From contig NZ_BMES01000002.1 in the NCBI RefSeq assembly GCF_014636935.1, positions 1,981,148 through 2,045,147 of the forward strand: a DNA stretch of 64,000 nt. Direction: 5' to 3'. This stretch comes from Alsobacter metallidurans (lineage in GTDB: Bacteria; Pseudomonadota; Alphaproteobacteria; Rhizobiales; Beijerinckiaceae). Both the position numbers and the translations under genes were made by a program. The stretch's first letter is position 1, and every line of letters begins with the position of its first letter. Of the stretch, positions 10,096 to 19,661 are shown in pieces. The notes beneath the pieces are model-generated. The model worked only from the letters and a program-made list of their open reading frames with translations, ran no database searches and was not told the origin of the DNA.

Positions 10096-11286
10096 TTAGC
10101 CGCCCTGCTGCCATCCGCTGATCGCATCCCCGATGGTGCGATCGCCAGTCGGGCCCTTCTCGAAGAGCAGCAGCGCCCGCCGCCCATTGGCGAAGCGCAG
10201 CGGCGTCATGAACCAGTTGCGGGTGCGCAACAGCTCGAGATTGCGGGTGATGTCCACCGGCAGGTTAGACAACCCGATCAGGAACACGTTCTCGGTCACC
10301 GGCACCGAGATCCCGGCGAGCGGCGTACCGCGAGCCGTTTCCTCGTTCCGCATTTCCGGAACGCCCAGATCCCGAACCGCCCCGTTGGCCGCCTTGGCGC
10401 CTGCCGTGAAGCGGATCTCGACCGTATGCGACGCCGGCAGGGCTCCGTCTCGGTTGCGTCGCAGGAGCACGTCCGCCTTGAGCCCGGCGTCAGCGACCTC
10501 GATTTCAGCCCGCACGGCGACGTCCAGCGGCTCGCCTGCGCCGGCCGGCACATTGTCCAGCCGCCACAGCACGCGGCCCACCGTCTGCCGGATTTCGGTC
10601 GTGCCCTCGGCGGCTTCCTCCACCAGCAGGGCCCGCTGAAGAACCCCGATCGCGGCCGAGGCGCCCGCCGGAGCCTGCTGAGGCTGCGCGGCGGTGCGCG
10701 GCTGCGTCGCTTCCACGGGCTGCGCCGGCGCGTCGCCCGAAAGCCGTTCCTGGAACTTTCGGTCCTGCTCGGCCGGCTGCGTCGCGGCCGCCTGGCGGCC
10801 CGGCGTAAACTCGGAAGGCGATTGCTTCAGCTGGATCGCCGTGATCGCGGTGACGCCAACCACCACCGCGATCGCCAGTCCGATAACGGCGGCGCGCAGC
10901 CACGGCCGCCGATCCCTCACCGCCGGACGGGGCGCAGCAGGCCGCAGGCGGTCCGTGTTGACGGCGTCCTCGGGTTGATCAAAGGCCGGCGGCGTTGCAG
11001 GCGCTTGCGGCGGCTCCTCATAGTGCTCGCGGGCCGGAAGCGGCTCGTCGAGCACGTCCGTTACGGTCGGTACGCCGCCGCCATATTCGGTTTCCACGCG
11101 GCGTATCGCATCCTCGAGCGCAATCCGCTCGCGCGCGATGTCGGCCTCGGCGACCGGTGGGTCCGAGTTCCGCAACTGGCCCAGCAGCGCGTTCGTGGCG
11201 CGCTCGTAGAGCGCCCGACGCTGCTCGGGCGTGCTTTCGACCATGTTGGCGACAGCGCGCGAAATCAGCGGATAATAATCGGCCAT
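10096..11286 (-). CDS. Conserved hypothetical protein with one transmembrane helix
   Basis: 396 aa, not recognised as a characterised family. Residues 1-70 are a helical, charged domain (YYPLISRAVANMVESTPEQRRALYERA...LLGQLRNSDPPVAEADIARERIALEDAIRRVE). A proline-rich linker follows, then a single membrane helix near 130-153 (LRAAVIGLAIAVVVGVTAITAI), an alanine/glutamine/proline-rich spacer, and a C-terminal globular region rich in beta-strand pattern (VLRRNRDGALPASHTVEIRFT...ETARGTPLAGISVPVTENVFLIGL). The topology suggests a cytoplasmic N-domain and a periplasmic C-domain. It sits 31 bp behind purA in the same direction and probably shares its transcript, but nothing in it points to purine metabolism. 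The 3' end converges on rpoH with an 18-bp gap. Confidence 0.75.
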   Translation of the reverse strand: MADYYPLISRAVANMVESTPEQRRALYERATNALLGQLRNSDPPVAEADIARERIALEDAIRRVETEYGGGVPTVTDVLDEPLPAREHYEEPPQAPATPPAFDQPEDAVNTDRLRPAAPRPAVRDRRPWLRAAVIGLAIAVVVGVTAITAIQLKQSPSEFTPGRQAAATQPAEQDRKFQERLSGDAPAQPVEATQPRTAAQPQQAPAGASAAIGVLQRALLVEEAAEGTTEIRQTVGRVLWRLDNVPAGAGEPLDVAVRAEIEVADAGLKADVLLRRNRDGALPASHTVEIRFTAGAKAANGAVRDLGVPEMRNEETARGTPLAGISVPVTENVFLIGLSNLPVDITRNLELLRTRNWFMTPLRFANGRRALLLFEKGPTGDRTIGDAISGWQQGG

Positions 11287-11317
11287 GGCGCCTCAGTGGA
11301 GGAGAAGCCTGTGGGGG

Positions 11318-12610
11318 TCAAGCCTCGAAGGGATTCTGCACCAGGATCGTATCGTCACGCTCCGGGCTCGTGGACACAAGGGCCACCGGCGCGCCGATCA
11401 GTTCCTCGATTCTGCGCACATACTTTATGGCCTGCGCCGGGAGGTCCGCCCACGAGCGCGCGCCGGCCGTCGAGCCTTCCCAGCCCTCGATGGTCTCGTA
11501 CACCGGCTGGATGCGCGCCTGCGCGCCCTGGCTCGCGGGCAGGTGGTCATATTCCTGGCCGTCGAGGAGATATTTCGTGCAAACCTGGATTTCCTTGAAG
11601 CCGTCCAGGATGTCGAGCTTGGTCAGCGCGATGCCGTCGATGCCGGACGTCCGGACGGTTTGGCGCACCAGCACGGCGTCAAACCAGCCGCACCGCCGCT
11701 TGCGGCCCGTCACGGTGCCGAACTCACGGCCGCGCTCGCCGATCAGGTTGCCGATGTCGTTGTCCTGCTCGGTCGGAAACGGCCCCTCGCCCACCCGGGT
11801 CGTATAGGCCTTTGCGATGCCGAGCACGTAGCCCACCGAGCGCGGCCCCATGCCGGAGCCGGTCGCCGCCTGCCCGGCGATGGTGTTGGACGACGTTACG
11901 AACGGGTAGGTGCCGAAGTCGATGTCCAGCAGCGCGCCCTGCGCGCCCTCGAACAGGATGCGCTTGCCGGCCCGGCGCTGCTCGTCGAGCAGCTGCCACG
12001 TCGTATCCATGTAGGGCAGCACCTTGGGGGCGATGGAGGCGAGTTCGTCGAAAATCGCCTGCGCCTCGAACTCCGAAAGCCCGAGGCCCCGCCGCAGCGC
12101 GTTATGGTGGGTCAGCAGGCGGTCGATCTTGGCCGGCAAGGTGTCGAGTTCGGCCAGATCCATCAGCCGGATGGCGCGCCGGCCGACTTTGTCCTCATAG
12201 GCCGGCCCAATGCCGCGCTTGGTGGTGCCGATCTTGGTGCCGGGCGCGCCCGACTCGCGCAAGGCGTCGAGTTCGCGGTGCAACGACAGGATCAGCGGCA
12301 CATTCTCGGCCACCCGCAGGTTGTCGCGCGAGATCGCGACGCCCTGGGCCTGCAGCTTTTCCACCTCGGCCGCGAGCGCGTGCGGGTCGAGCACCACGCC
12401 ATTGCCGATGATCGCGAGCTTGTTGGGCCGCACCACGCCGGAGGGCAGCAGCGACAGCTTATAGACGTTCTCGCCGATGACGAGCGTGTGGCCGGCGTTG
12501 TGCCCACCCTGGAATCGCACGACCGTGTCGGCCTGCTCCGAGAGCCAGTCGACGATCTTGCCCTTACCCTCGTCGCCCCACTGGGCGCCCACGACGACGA
12601 CATTGGCCAT
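11318..12610 (-). CDS. purA: Adenylosuccinate synthetase
   Basis: Catalyses GTP-dependent condensation of IMP with aspartate, the first committed step from IMP to AMP, in the cytoplasm. 430 aa, normal for the family. The N-terminal GTP-binding loop GDEGKGK is at residues 12-18 with the catalytic Asp in WGDEGKGK. Further motifs are HNAGHTLV, the IMP-binding segment [34 protein letters not shown], and a GTP-binding C-terminal region (TKLDILDG). The ATG at 12610 ([10 protein letters not shown]) is chosen; 18 further upstream codons are open but not conserved in the family. The downstream gene in the same direction is the membrane protein ending at 10096. Confidence 0.97.
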   Translation of the reverse strand: MANVVVVGAQWGDEGKGKIVDWLSEQADTVVRFQGGHNAGHTLVIGENVYKLSLLPSGVVRPNKLAIIGNGVVLDPHALAAEVEKLQAQGVAISRDNLRVAENVPLILSLHRELDALRESGAPGTKIGTTKRGIGPAYEDKVGRRAIRLMDLAELDTLPAKIDRLLTHHNALRRGLGLSEFEAQAIFDELASIAPKVLPYMDTTWQLLDEQRRAGKRILFEGAQGALLDIDFGTYPFVTSSNTIAGQAATGSGMGPRSVGYVLGIAKAYTTRVGEGPFPTEQDNDIGNLIGERGREFGTVTGRKRRCGWFDAVLVRQTVRTSGIDGIALTKLDILDGFKEIQVCTKYLLDGQEYDHLPASQGAQARIQPVYETIEGWEGSTAGARSWADLPAQAIKYVRRIEELIGAPVALVSTSPERDDTILVQNPFEA

Positions 12611-12671
12611 CGATCTCTCCATCCGCGGCAGGGGCGGCGCGCGGCGTCGTCCCGGTCCAAACACAGAAGTT

Positions 12672-12720
12672 CAAAAACGAAAGCCCCGGCAGTTCCGCAA
12701 GTCGGATCAGCCGGGGCTTG
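12672..12720 (-). terminator. Rho-independent terminator downstream of MuiA-like gene
   Basis: On the minus strand AAGCCCCGGC ... GCCGGGGCTT forms a 10-bp stem followed by TCGTTTTTG. It lies between the end of the MuiA-like gene at 12865 and the purA start, so it ends the upstream minus-strand transcript and gives purA its own promoter region. Confidence 0.8.
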
Positions 12721-12864
12721 CGCGGGAGCATTACCCGCAAAGGGCCGGGGCGTAAAGCACGACTGCGGTTCACCTTGGGATTGCGAGCCTCCGGCTCGCA
12801 TAGGCCGGCTCCGTGACGGCGAGCGGTGGGTCTTAGTTCAGCGTTGGGATCCAAGTCTGCAAAA

Positions 12865-14541
12865 CTACCGAATCGGCGCTCCGTCGATGGCGATGTCGCG
12901 GTCGGCCGGCCATTTCAGACGATAGCCGAGCTTGATCTCCTTTTGCTCGCCAGCCTGATAATCCCAGGTCCACCCCATGACGCCGCGCTTGTCGGCGATG
13001 ATCTTCTCGGTGGCGGGCGTGCCGGGCAGCGGCTCCACCGTAATGGAGGAGTTCTCGGACACCGGAATCCGGTCGATCACGCTGATGCGCAGCGGCGTGT
13101 CGTGCAGGTTACGAACCGTGGTTTTGAACTCGCGCTGATCGGTTTTCGTGGAGCCGATCCAGGACGGCTCGTTCTCCTTCCGCTTCACAGGCGCGCGGGT
13201 GACCTTGATGCGGTCGTCGGCGCCAAAGCCCAGGTCCAGCTTGTCGCCGGGCGCGACCAGCTTCACGCGCCCTTTACCGACATAGAAGCCGTCCCGGTGC
13301 AGCGCGACGTCGCCAGGCAGAACTGGAGCTTCGTCCTCGTTGGCGAAGGACGCCTCCAGATAGGCGGTCTCGTCCAGCGCCGGGACCACCTTTGCGAGAA
13401 GGCTCGGCTCAACCCTGCGGCTCCCGAGCAGGAAGCTCTTCGCTGCTCCGTCACGTGGCACGGTGACGCGTCCGGCGACCCGGAACGACGCCTGGAAATC
13501 CCCCGCTTCAAGTTGGGCGCCCTGCTCGACGGCCTCCACGGGGGCCGGGGCCACATCTCGGCGCGGCGCAGCGAGACTGGGCGCCGCCGGCGGCGCCGCG
13601 CGCTCCATCATGAGCTTGTTCTGCTGGGATCGCGCAGCATCCAACGCGATGACCTGCGGATCGAATACATTGACGGTGAGCGGAGGCGGATCAGGCGCCT
13701 GCGTGCCTCGTGCGGCCCGGATGGTCGACACCGAAAGCGCCACGTCGGACCAGTCTTCGCCCGTGCGCTGGCTCACCTGCGCGCGACGGACCAGCTCAAG
13801 CGTCGGCTTGCGGTCCTTTCCGCCCGTTTCCAGGCGGGCGTCATAGACCGGCCGCCAATTTGCAGCCGCAACTCGGTACGTCACCGTCAGCCCGCCATTC
13901 ACGGCGCCTGTTGTCTCGATCGTGATCAGCAGGTCGCGCCGGGACGAAGTGGCCGGAGCAAGCCGAGGCCGCGACTGCTCCAAAGCGGCGATCTGCTCAT
14001 CCAGGTCGCGTGCTTTCGCGCGTAAGCTGCGCAACGCCTCGTTGACGCGCGCCGCGCCGTCCCCAACCGCGTCCCAGGCGGCGGACCAGCGGTCGATGTC
14101 CAGCGGCTTCGCCTCGGAGCCGAGTTTCTCCGGGCTCGCCTGCGCGAATGTCTCGATCGCCTTTTTCTTGAGCTCGGCCGCCTCGATCTGGCCGGCGACG
14201 CCATCGCGATCAGCCTTCAGGGCATTGACCCGCTTTTCCAACTCGGGATCCAGAGCCGGCTTGGCGTCCGCCTGCGAAGGCCGTATCTCGACCGAGCCGA
14301 TCGCCATCACGCCGTCGCCCAGTCCTTGGACGCGCACGCTGGCGGGATCCATGGAGCCGCTGAGCCCGCGCAAAACCAGCGTCGTCGCGCCAGCCGGCAA
14401 TGTGACCGGCACAGCCCGGGTCACCGTCGCGCCATCCGGATAAACCGTGACGGCGTCCGCCCGGGACGGCGCCTCGAGGTCTGCGGCGAGCGCCACGGTG
14501 GAGATGCCCGACAGAAGCAGGACGACGAGCGCACGGCGCAT
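12865..14541 (-). CDS. Mucoidy inhibitor MuiA-like protein (DUF4140/DUF4139)
   Basis: Exported protein of 558 aa. The ATG at 14541 opens a textbook signal peptide (MRRALVVLLLSGISTVALA then ADLEAP), so it is periplasmic or secreted. The N-terminal domain (VTVYPDGATVTRAVPVTLPAG) matches the DUF4140 beta domain. A long coiled coil follows (EKRVNALKADRDGVAGQIEAAELKKKAIE), then the large DUF4139 beta-rich domain ending in IPVSENSSITVEPLPGTPATEK and a KLGYRLKWPADRDI tail. Family members were linked to mucoidy inhibition in enterobacteria, but no biochemical activity is established. Domain order and length are normal. No obvious operon partner; a terminator follows it. Confidence 0.85.
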   Translation of the reverse strand: MRRALVVLLLSGISTVALAADLEAPSRADAVTVYPDGATVTRAVPVTLPAGATTLVLRGLSGSMDPASVRVQGLGDGVMAIGSVEIRPSQADAKPALDPELEKRVNALKADRDGVAGQIEAAELKKKAIETFAQASPEKLGSEAKPLDIDRWSAAWDAVGDGAARVNEALRSLRAKARDLDEQIAALEQSRPRLAPATSSRRDLLITIETTGAVNGGLTVTYRVAAANWRPVYDARLETGGKDRKPTLELVRRAQVSQRTGEDWSDVALSVSTIRAARGTQAPDPPPLTVNVFDPQVIALDAARSQQNKLMMERAAPPAAPSLAAPRRDVAPAPVEAVEQGAQLEAGDFQASFRVAGRVTVPRDGAAKSFLLGSRRVEPSLLAKVVPALDETAYLEASFANEDEAPVLPGDVALHRDGFYVGKGRVKLVAPGDKLDLGFGADDRIKVTRAPVKRKENEPSWIGSTKTDQREFKTTVRNLHDTPLRISVIDRIPVSENSSITVEPLPGTPATEKIIADKRGVMGWTWDYQAGEQKEIKLGYRLKWPADRDIAIDGAPIR

Positions 14542-14652
14542 GAATGACCCTCTGCACGGCAGGTGTTTCCGCCGAACCACCACAGACGACAATCGTGCAG
14601 TCTTTGCGGCGTGAGCGTGGCCTTGCGGCGGCGTGGCGGCCGCCCTCCGGGT

Positions 14653-15510
14653 TCAGGCGCGTCCGCGCGCCGAGAGGGTCGGTCTCACGCGCATATCCAG
14701 GAAGTTGCGGATCTCCGTGAGCCGTTTGGTCGGGTCAAGGACCTCGGCGTCGAGGCCGTGACGCCAGGCGAGGTCCTGCCGCGACGGTTCGTCGTGCAGC
14801 GCCATCAACTCGTCGACGTAGCGGCCATGGTCGCCCTCGCCCCGGCAGAACCCTTCGGCCACGAGATGCCGACCATACCGACACAAGATCACGGCGAGCT
14901 CGCGCAGGCTGAACTCGGGATGGTACTGGACGCCCCAGAACGTGCCGCCGTCATGCCGGATCTCGGCGGCTTGCATTGGCGTCATCGCGTTGAACGCCAG
15001 CACGGACACGTCGCCGGGGGGCGTCGTCACGGCGTCGAGATGCACGGCGGGCGCGTCCCACGACGCTGGCCGACCGGCAAGCAACGGGTGTGTGCGCCCG
15101 GCCTCGGTCGGGACGATGCGGCGGGCGAAACCGATCTCGCTGCCCGCAGGGTTGCGGCGCACATCGCCGCCGGCCGCCAGTGCGCCCATCTGGATTCCCC
15201 AGCAGGAGCCGAACATGGGCGTGCCGGACGCATAGGCGGCGCGCGCCAGCTCCACCTGGCGCGTCACGGCGGGCTCGACATTGTAGGCGTTCAGCGCCGA
15301 CCCGGTGAGCACGACCGCGTCGTAGCTTTCCAGGCCCGAACCGTCCGGCAGGTTCGCGCCCTCGTCGGCCGGGAATGCGATGTCGGTGATCGCGCCCGGC
15401 TCCAGCGCCCGGAGGACGTCGCCATAGGACTCGGACGGCGTCATCCCGTAATCGTCGCGATGCCGTTGCCGCGCCTCGCGAGTGTTGCCTTCGACGACCA
15501 GGAAACGCAT
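14653..15510 (-). CDS. Class I glutamine amidotransferase-like protein
   Basis: 285 aa, GMP-synthase-like glutaminase fold. The nucleophile is C103 in GSCWGIQ and the His/Glu partners are H197 and E199 in YHPEF, so the catalytic triad is complete. A C-terminal extension of about 85 residues follows the triad. No synthetase or acceptor domain is fused, and no ligase gene is adjacent. Family relatives act as free-standing gamma-glutamyl hydrolases or amidotransferases of uncertain substrate; the exact reaction is not assignable. The ATG at 15510 (MRFLVVEGN) is preferred over an upstream open extension because the Rossmann-like first strand begins there. Confidence 0.85.
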   Translation of the reverse strand: MRFLVVEGNTREARQRHRDDYGMTPSESYGDVLRALEPGAITDIAFPADEGANLPDGSGLESYDAVVLTGSALNAYNVEPAVTRQVELARAAYASGTPMFGSCWGIQMGALAAGGDVRRNPAGSEIGFARRIVPTEAGRTHPLLAGRPASWDAPAVHLDAVTTPPGDVSVLAFNAMTPMQAAEIRHDGGTFWGVQYHPEFSLRELAVILCRYGRHLVAEGFCRGEGDHGRYVDELMALHDEPSRQDLAWRHGLDAEVLDPTKRLTEIRNFLDMRVRPTLSARGRA

Positions 15511-15630
15511 GGAGAGCGCTCGGATGCTGCGATTGTCCCCTGATAGCAGGCCCGCGGAGAGGTTCAAGCGTTGGGATGACGGTGGATCGAGGAGGCGCGC
15601 CGCTGGGATGACCGGCGCGCCGTTCCGCCC

Positions 15631-17211
15631 TCAGAACCGCAGCGCCTTGGCCTGCTTGACGCCCGGTAGCGCCGGGATCTGCTCCAGCACTGCGGCCGGG
15701 ACGTCGCCGTCCACCTCCACCAGCGCAATCGCCGACCCGCCCTGTGCGTCGCGGCCGAGCGCGAAGGTGGCGATGTTGACGCCGGCGTTACCGAGCAGGC
15801 TGGCGAAGCGGCCGATGAAGCCGGGCTTGTCCTCGTTGGTGACGTAAATCATCGACGGCCCAAACTCGGCATCCACCTTGATGCCCTTGATGGAGACGAA
15901 GCGCGGCTTGCCGTCGTGGAAAGCCGTGCCCGACACCGAGCGCTCCTGCTCGTCCGTGATCACCGTGACGGTGATCAGCGACTCATAGTCGCCCTCGGCC
16001 GCCCGTGTGGTTTCCTCCACGACGATGCCGCGCTCCTTGGCGACGATGGGAGCCGACACCACGTTGACGTCCTGCAGCGCAGGCCGCAGCAGTCCCGCGA
16101 TGGCGGCGGCCGTGAGCGCCTTGATCTTGAGGCCCGCCACCGCGCCCTCATAAGTGATGCGCACTTCCTTGATGTCGGTGTCGGTGAGCTGCCCCGCAAA
16201 GGAGCCCAGACGTTCGGCCAGCGCCACGAAAGGCTTCAGCTTCGGGGCTTCCTCGGCGGTGATGGACGGGAAGTTGATCGCATTCGTGATCGCGCCGCGG
16301 ATCAGGTAATCCGACATCTGCTCGGCCACCTGCAGGGCGACGTTCTCCTGCGCCTCGTTGGTGGCCGCGCCCAGATGCGGCGTGCACACCACGTTGGGGT
16401 GCCCGAACAGCGGATTTTCCTTGGCGGGCTCGGCCGTGAACACGTCAAAGCCCGCGCCCGCCACATGCCCGCTGTCGAGCGCAGCGCGCAGCGCGACCTC
16501 GTCGACGAGGCCTCCGCGCGCGCAGTTGACGATGCGCACGCACTTCTTGGTCTTGGCCAGGTTTTCGGCCGAGAGGATGTTCCTGGTCTGCGCCGTCATG
16601 GGCGTGTGCAGGGTAATGAAGTCCGCACGCGCCAGGAGGTCGTCCAGCTCCACTTTCTCCACGCCGAGATCCAGCGCCCGCTCAGGCGACAGGAAGGGAT
16701 CGAAGGCGATCACGCGCATCTTCAGCCCGAGCGCCCGGTCGGCCACGATCGCGCCGATATTGCCGCAGCCGATCACCCCCAGCGTCTTGCCGGTGATCTC
16801 GACACCCATGAAGCGGTTCTTCTCCCACTTGCCCGCCTGCGTGGAGGCGTCGGCGGCCGGGATCTCGCGCGCCACCGCGAACATCAGCGCGATGGCGTGC
16901 TCGGCGGTCGTGATGGAGTTGCCGAAGGGCGTGTTCATCACGATCACGCCCTTGGCGGTCGCGGCCGGAATGTCGACATTGTCGACGCCGATGCCGGCGC
17001 GGCCCACCACCTTCAGGCGTGTGGCGCTCTCCAGGAGCTTCGCGGTGACCTTGGTCGCCGACCTGATCGCCAGTCCGTCATAGTCGCCGATGATGCGGGC
17101 GAGCTCGTCTTTGTCGAGGCCGGGCTTCACGTCGACCTCGACGCCCCGCTCGGTGAAGATCGCGACGGCGGCGGGCGACAGGCTGTCTGAAATGAGAACG
17201 CGGGGAGCCAT
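15631..17211 (-). CDS. serA: D-3-phosphoglycerate dehydrogenase
   Basis: Oxidises 3-phosphoglycerate to 3-phosphohydroxypyruvate with NAD+, the first step of serine synthesis. 526 aa, the long type. Substrate domain residues RAGIGVDNVD and the dinucleotide-binding GCGNIG (148-153) are clear. The active-site Arg is in NCARGGLVDE and the His in CTPHLGAATNEAQ. After the catalytic core comes the intervening allosteric substrate-binding domain and a C-terminal ACT domain (KPGFIGRFASLLGNAGVNIATFALGR) that in many homologues binds serine for feedback inhibition. It is downstream of serC on the same strand with a repeat-bearing 216-bp spacer, forming a serC-serA unit. Confidence 0.97.
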   Translation of the reverse strand: MAPRVLISDSLSPAAVAIFTERGVEVDVKPGLDKDELARIIGDYDGLAIRSATKVTAKLLESATRLKVVGRAGIGVDNVDIPAATAKGVIVMNTPFGNSITTAEHAIALMFAVAREIPAADASTQAGKWEKNRFMGVEITGKTLGVIGCGNIGAIVADRALGLKMRVIAFDPFLSPERALDLGVEKVELDDLLARADFITLHTPMTAQTRNILSAENLAKTKKCVRIVNCARGGLVDEVALRAALDSGHVAGAGFDVFTAEPAKENPLFGHPNVVCTPHLGAATNEAQENVALQVAEQMSDYLIRGAITNAINFPSITAEEAPKLKPFVALAERLGSFAGQLTDTDIKEVRITYEGAVAGLKIKALTAAAIAGLLRPALQDVNVVSAPIVAKERGIVVEETTRAAEGDYESLITVTVITDEQERSVSGTAFHDGKPRFVSIKGIKVDAEFGPSMIYVTNEDKPGFIGRFASLLGNAGVNIATFALGRDAQGGSAIALVEVDGDVPAAVLEQIPALPGVKQAKALRF

Positions 17212-17228
17212 GATGCAGTCTCCTTCAT

Positions 17229-17412
17229 CCCTCCCGCGGGAGGGGCGGCGCTGGGCGCCTGAATGCAGAATTGGATGAGTTCGGGCTGAACCCCTCTCCC
17301 CTCCAGGGGAGAGGGGTAGGGGTGAGGGTCCGACGCAGCCGCGATCTTGCGAAAATGGCGGCGCGCCACAAAGGCCCTCACCCCTGCCCCTCTCCCGCCG
17401 GGCGGGAGAGGG
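17229..17412. repeat. REP-like palindromic repeats between serC and serA
   Basis: Three GC-rich palindromic elements. 17291-17330 contains CCCCTCTCCC-CTCC-AGGGGAGAGGGG followed by TAGGGGTGAGGGTC. 17374-17412 contains the inverse arrangement, CCCTCACCCCTGCCCC then TCTCCCGCC-GGGCGGGAGAGG. The two are inverted relative to each other and can pair with each other or fold separately. A shorter copy (CCCTCCCGCGGGAGGGG) is at 17229-17245. The CCCTCACCCC-N-CCCCTCTCCC core is a common extragenic repeat in GC-rich proteobacteria. It may affect mRNA stability or decouple serA from serC; this is inference. Confidence 0.75.
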
Positions 17413-17427
17413 AACGAGCGCGGGCGA

Positions 17428-18600
17428 CTACGCCGCCTTGGCGAGCCCGGCTTTTGCCTCCGCGAAAGCCCACGCGATCCAGTGCGTCAGCGCCTGAACG
17501 TCGGCGGTCTCGACCGTCGCGCCGCACCAGATGCGCAAACCCGGAGGCGCATCGCGATAGGCGCCGATGTCGAAGCCCGCGCCATTCTTTTCGATCGCGC
17601 CTGCCACCGCCTTGGCGAAGGCAGCCTGCGCATCAGCCGGCAGCGCCTGCACGGCGGGATCGGAGAACACCAGGCACACGCTGGTGTTGGAGCGGATGCT
17701 CCCATCCTTGGCCAGAAAAGCGATCCAGTCGTTCTGCGCCACGAAGTCGGCGAGCATCTTCGTGTTCGCGTCCGCCCGCGCGATCAAGGCATCGAGCCCG
17801 CCGATCCGCTTCGCCCACTGCAGCGCGTCGATGTAGTCCTCCACGCACAGCATGGAGGGCGTGTTGATGGTCTCGCCCTCGAACAGGCCCTCGGTGATCT
17901 TGCCGCCCTTGGTCATGCGGAAGATCTTGGGCATCGGCCAGGCCGGCGTATAGCTCTCCAGCCGCTCGACGGCGCGCGGCGACAAAATCAGCATGCCGTG
18001 GGCGGCCTCGCCGCCCAGCACCTTCTGCCAGGAGAACGTCACCACATCGAGCTTGGGCCAGTCGAGCCGCTGCGCGAAGGCCGCCGAGGTTGCGTCGCAG
18101 ATCGTCAGGCCGGCCCGGTCGGCCGGAATCCAGTCGCCGTCCGGCACGCGTACGCCGGAGGTCGTGCCGTTCCAGGTGAACACCACGTCATTGTCGAAAT
18201 TGATGGTCGAGAGGTCGACGATGTCGCCGTAGCCGGCCTTCAGGACGCGCGCGTCCTTGAGCTTCAGCTGCTTGATGGCGTCCGTGACCCAGCCCTCGCC
18301 AAAGCTCTCCCACGCCAGCATGTCGACGCCGCGGGCGCCAAGCAGCGACCACATCGCCATCTCGACAGCGCCGGTGTCGGACGCCGGCACGATCGCGATC
18401 CGGTAGTCGGCCGGAACCTGCAGCACCTCGCGGGTGAGGTCGATGGCGAGCTTCAGCTTCGCCTTGCCGGGCTTGGCCCGGTGGGAGCGGCCCAGCGGCG
18501 CATCCTTGAGGGCGTCCAAGGACCAGCCAGGGCGCTTGGCGCAGGGGCCGGACGAGAATAGGGGATTGGCCGGCTTTTGGCCGGGCATTGCGTTCGTCAT
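17428..18600 (-). CDS. serC: Phosphoserine transaminase
   Basis: PLP-dependent aminotransferase producing phosphoserine from 3-phosphohydroxypyruvate and glutamate (second step of serine synthesis; can also serve vitamin B6 synthesis). 390 aa from the ATG at 18600 ([20 protein letters not shown]); an open extension upstream overlaps the leader RNA and is not coding. The Schiff-base lysine is K193 in [25 protein letters not shown] at the N-terminus and [18 protein letters not shown] are typical of the alphaproteobacterial SerC subtype. First gene of the serC-serA unit, preceded by a structured leader. Confidence 0.95.
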   Translation of the reverse strand: MTNAMPGQKPANPLFSSGPCAKRPGWSLDALKDAPLGRSHRAKPGKAKLKLAIDLTREVLQVPADYRIAIVPASDTGAVEMAMWSLLGARGVDMLAWESFGEGWVTDAIKQLKLKDARVLKAGYGDIVDLSTINFDNDVVFTWNGTTSGVRVPDGDWIPADRAGLTICDATSAAFAQRLDWPKLDVVTFSWQKVLGGEAAHGMLILSPRAVERLESYTPAWPMPKIFRMTKGGKITEGLFEGETINTPSMLCVEDYIDALQWAKRIGGLDALIARADANTKMLADFVAQNDWIAFLAKDGSIRSNTSVCLVFSDPAVQALPADAQAAFAKAVAGAIEKNGAGFDIGAYRDAPPGLRIWCGATVETADVQALTHWIAWAFAEAKAGLAKAA

Positions 18601-18685
18601 CGATAGCTCCATCCTTGCAGATGGGCGCTCCGCGTTGGGGCGGAGTGTCCCGCCGACCGGGGTAGGCGAAGGCGGGTACGACGTC
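18601..18685 (-). ncRNA. Candidate serC leader RNA motif
   Basis: The 5' leader of serC on the minus strand folds into successive hairpins: CCCGCC ... GGCGGG, then CTCCGC-CCCAACG-CGGAG (with GGGACA between the two), then CCATC-TGCAA-GGATGG abutting the start codon. A serC RNA motif has been described upstream of serC-serA operons in Alphaproteobacteria, and both position and two-hairpin shape fit. The last hairpin sequesters the GGATGGAG that could serve as the ribosome site, so translational control is plausible. The match was made by eye, not with a covariance model. Confidence 0.6.
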
Positions 18686-18690
18686 AAACG

Positions 18691-18723
18691 GAAAAGGCGG
18701 CCCGGTACATCCGCGGGCCGCCT
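18691..18723 (-). terminator. Rho-independent terminator of the outer membrane protein gene
   Basis: Minus strand GGCGGCCCG-CGGATGTAC-CGGGCCGCC followed by TTTTCCG, 43 bp after the stop at 18766. It separates the porin-like gene from the serC leader. Confidence 0.85.
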
Positions 18724-18765
18724 CTCACAGGGCGGCTCGGGTCGAGCCGCCGATCGATACGTCGT

Positions 18766-19578
18766 TCAGTACTTCCGGATCAGCGGAGGCGGAGCCATCG
18801 GGGGCAGCGCGGTGTCGCTGAACATGTAGCGCAGGCCCATCCGCACATCGTGCGAGGCGAGCTTAAATTTGTGCTCCTGGGTCGAGGTGCCGCAGTCGCA
18901 GTTGATCAAGGTCGAATAGTCGCCGAGGCTGAGGTAGCGATAGCCAACATCGAACTTCAGGTTCGGCGTCAGGTTCATCGCCGCGCCGGCCATCAATGCC
19001 CAGGCAAAGCCCCACTTGCTGTTGGAAACCGATGAGCCGTGGCCCGAAACTGTCGGATTGTAATCCTGGACAGAGCCGAACTCGTTGTACGCGGTGCCTA
19101 GACCGACGCCCAGATACGGGGTCACATTGTACCAGGTGCCGAGGTCGAAGTAGCCATTCGCCAGAAACACGCTCTGCTGGAGCTTGCCACTGTAGAGATC
19201 CAGGCATCGACCAGCGCCGCAGCCGTAGCTGTCCGTCGCCCGATATTTCATGTTGGTGCGGTATTCGCCGGTCACGTCGGCGCGGAACCAGCTGTTGAAC
19301 TGGTAGCCGACGCCAAGGCCGAAGATCGCCGCTTGCCCGATTGAGTGATAGTCGTGCGTGAACTCGACCGGCGGCGTCGCGATGGCTTCGAACTTGGACT
19401 CGCTCGCGAATGCGACGCCGAGGTCGCCGCGCAAATACCAGCCCGAATATTCGGACGAGGGCTCATAGCTCGGCGCAAGCGGCGGCGGAGGAGGAAGCGG
19501 CATATCGGCCGCGTGAGCAAAGCCCATCGCCCCGATCGCCATGGCGCCCGCAAGAGCGAGGATTTTCACGCTGCCCAT
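18766..19578 (-). CDS. Outer membrane beta-barrel protein (Omp25/Omp31-like)
   Basis: 270 aa small barrel of the outer membrane. The ATG at 19578 starts a clean signal peptide (KILALAGAMAIGAMGFAHA, then ADMPLPPPPPLAPSYEP). The mature part alternates amphipathic strands (SGWYLRGDLGVAFAS, AIFGLGVGYQFNSWFRADVTGEYR, VTPYLGVGLGTAYNEFG, LKFDVGYRYLSLGDYS, VRMGLRYMF), about eight strands, typical of OmpA-like/Omp25 barrels in Rhizobiales. Two cysteine pairs in loops (YGCGAGRCLD, NCDCGTS) may form disulfides. A perfect CtrA box stands 84 bp upstream of the start. Likely structural or envelope role; no enzymatic motif. It has its own terminator and is probably monocistronic. Confidence 0.88.
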   Translation of the reverse strand: MGSVKILALAGAMAIGAMGFAHAADMPLPPPPPLAPSYEPSSEYSGWYLRGDLGVAFASESKFEAIATPPVEFTHDYHSIGQAAIFGLGVGYQFNSWFRADVTGEYRTNMKYRATDSYGCGAGRCLDLYSGKLQQSVFLANGYFDLGTWYNVTPYLGVGLGTAYNEFGSVQDYNPTVSGHGSSVSNSKWGFAWALMAGAAMNLTPNLKFDVGYRYLSLGDYSTLINCDCGTSTQEHKFKLASHDVRMGLRYMFSDTALPPMAPPPLIRKY

Positions 19579-19661
19579 GACACATGTTCCCTGATGTGGC
19601 CGGACGGGTGCGAGACGCCGTCCTACCGCTATTCGACAGGGGCCAGATTGACAGGCGAGAG

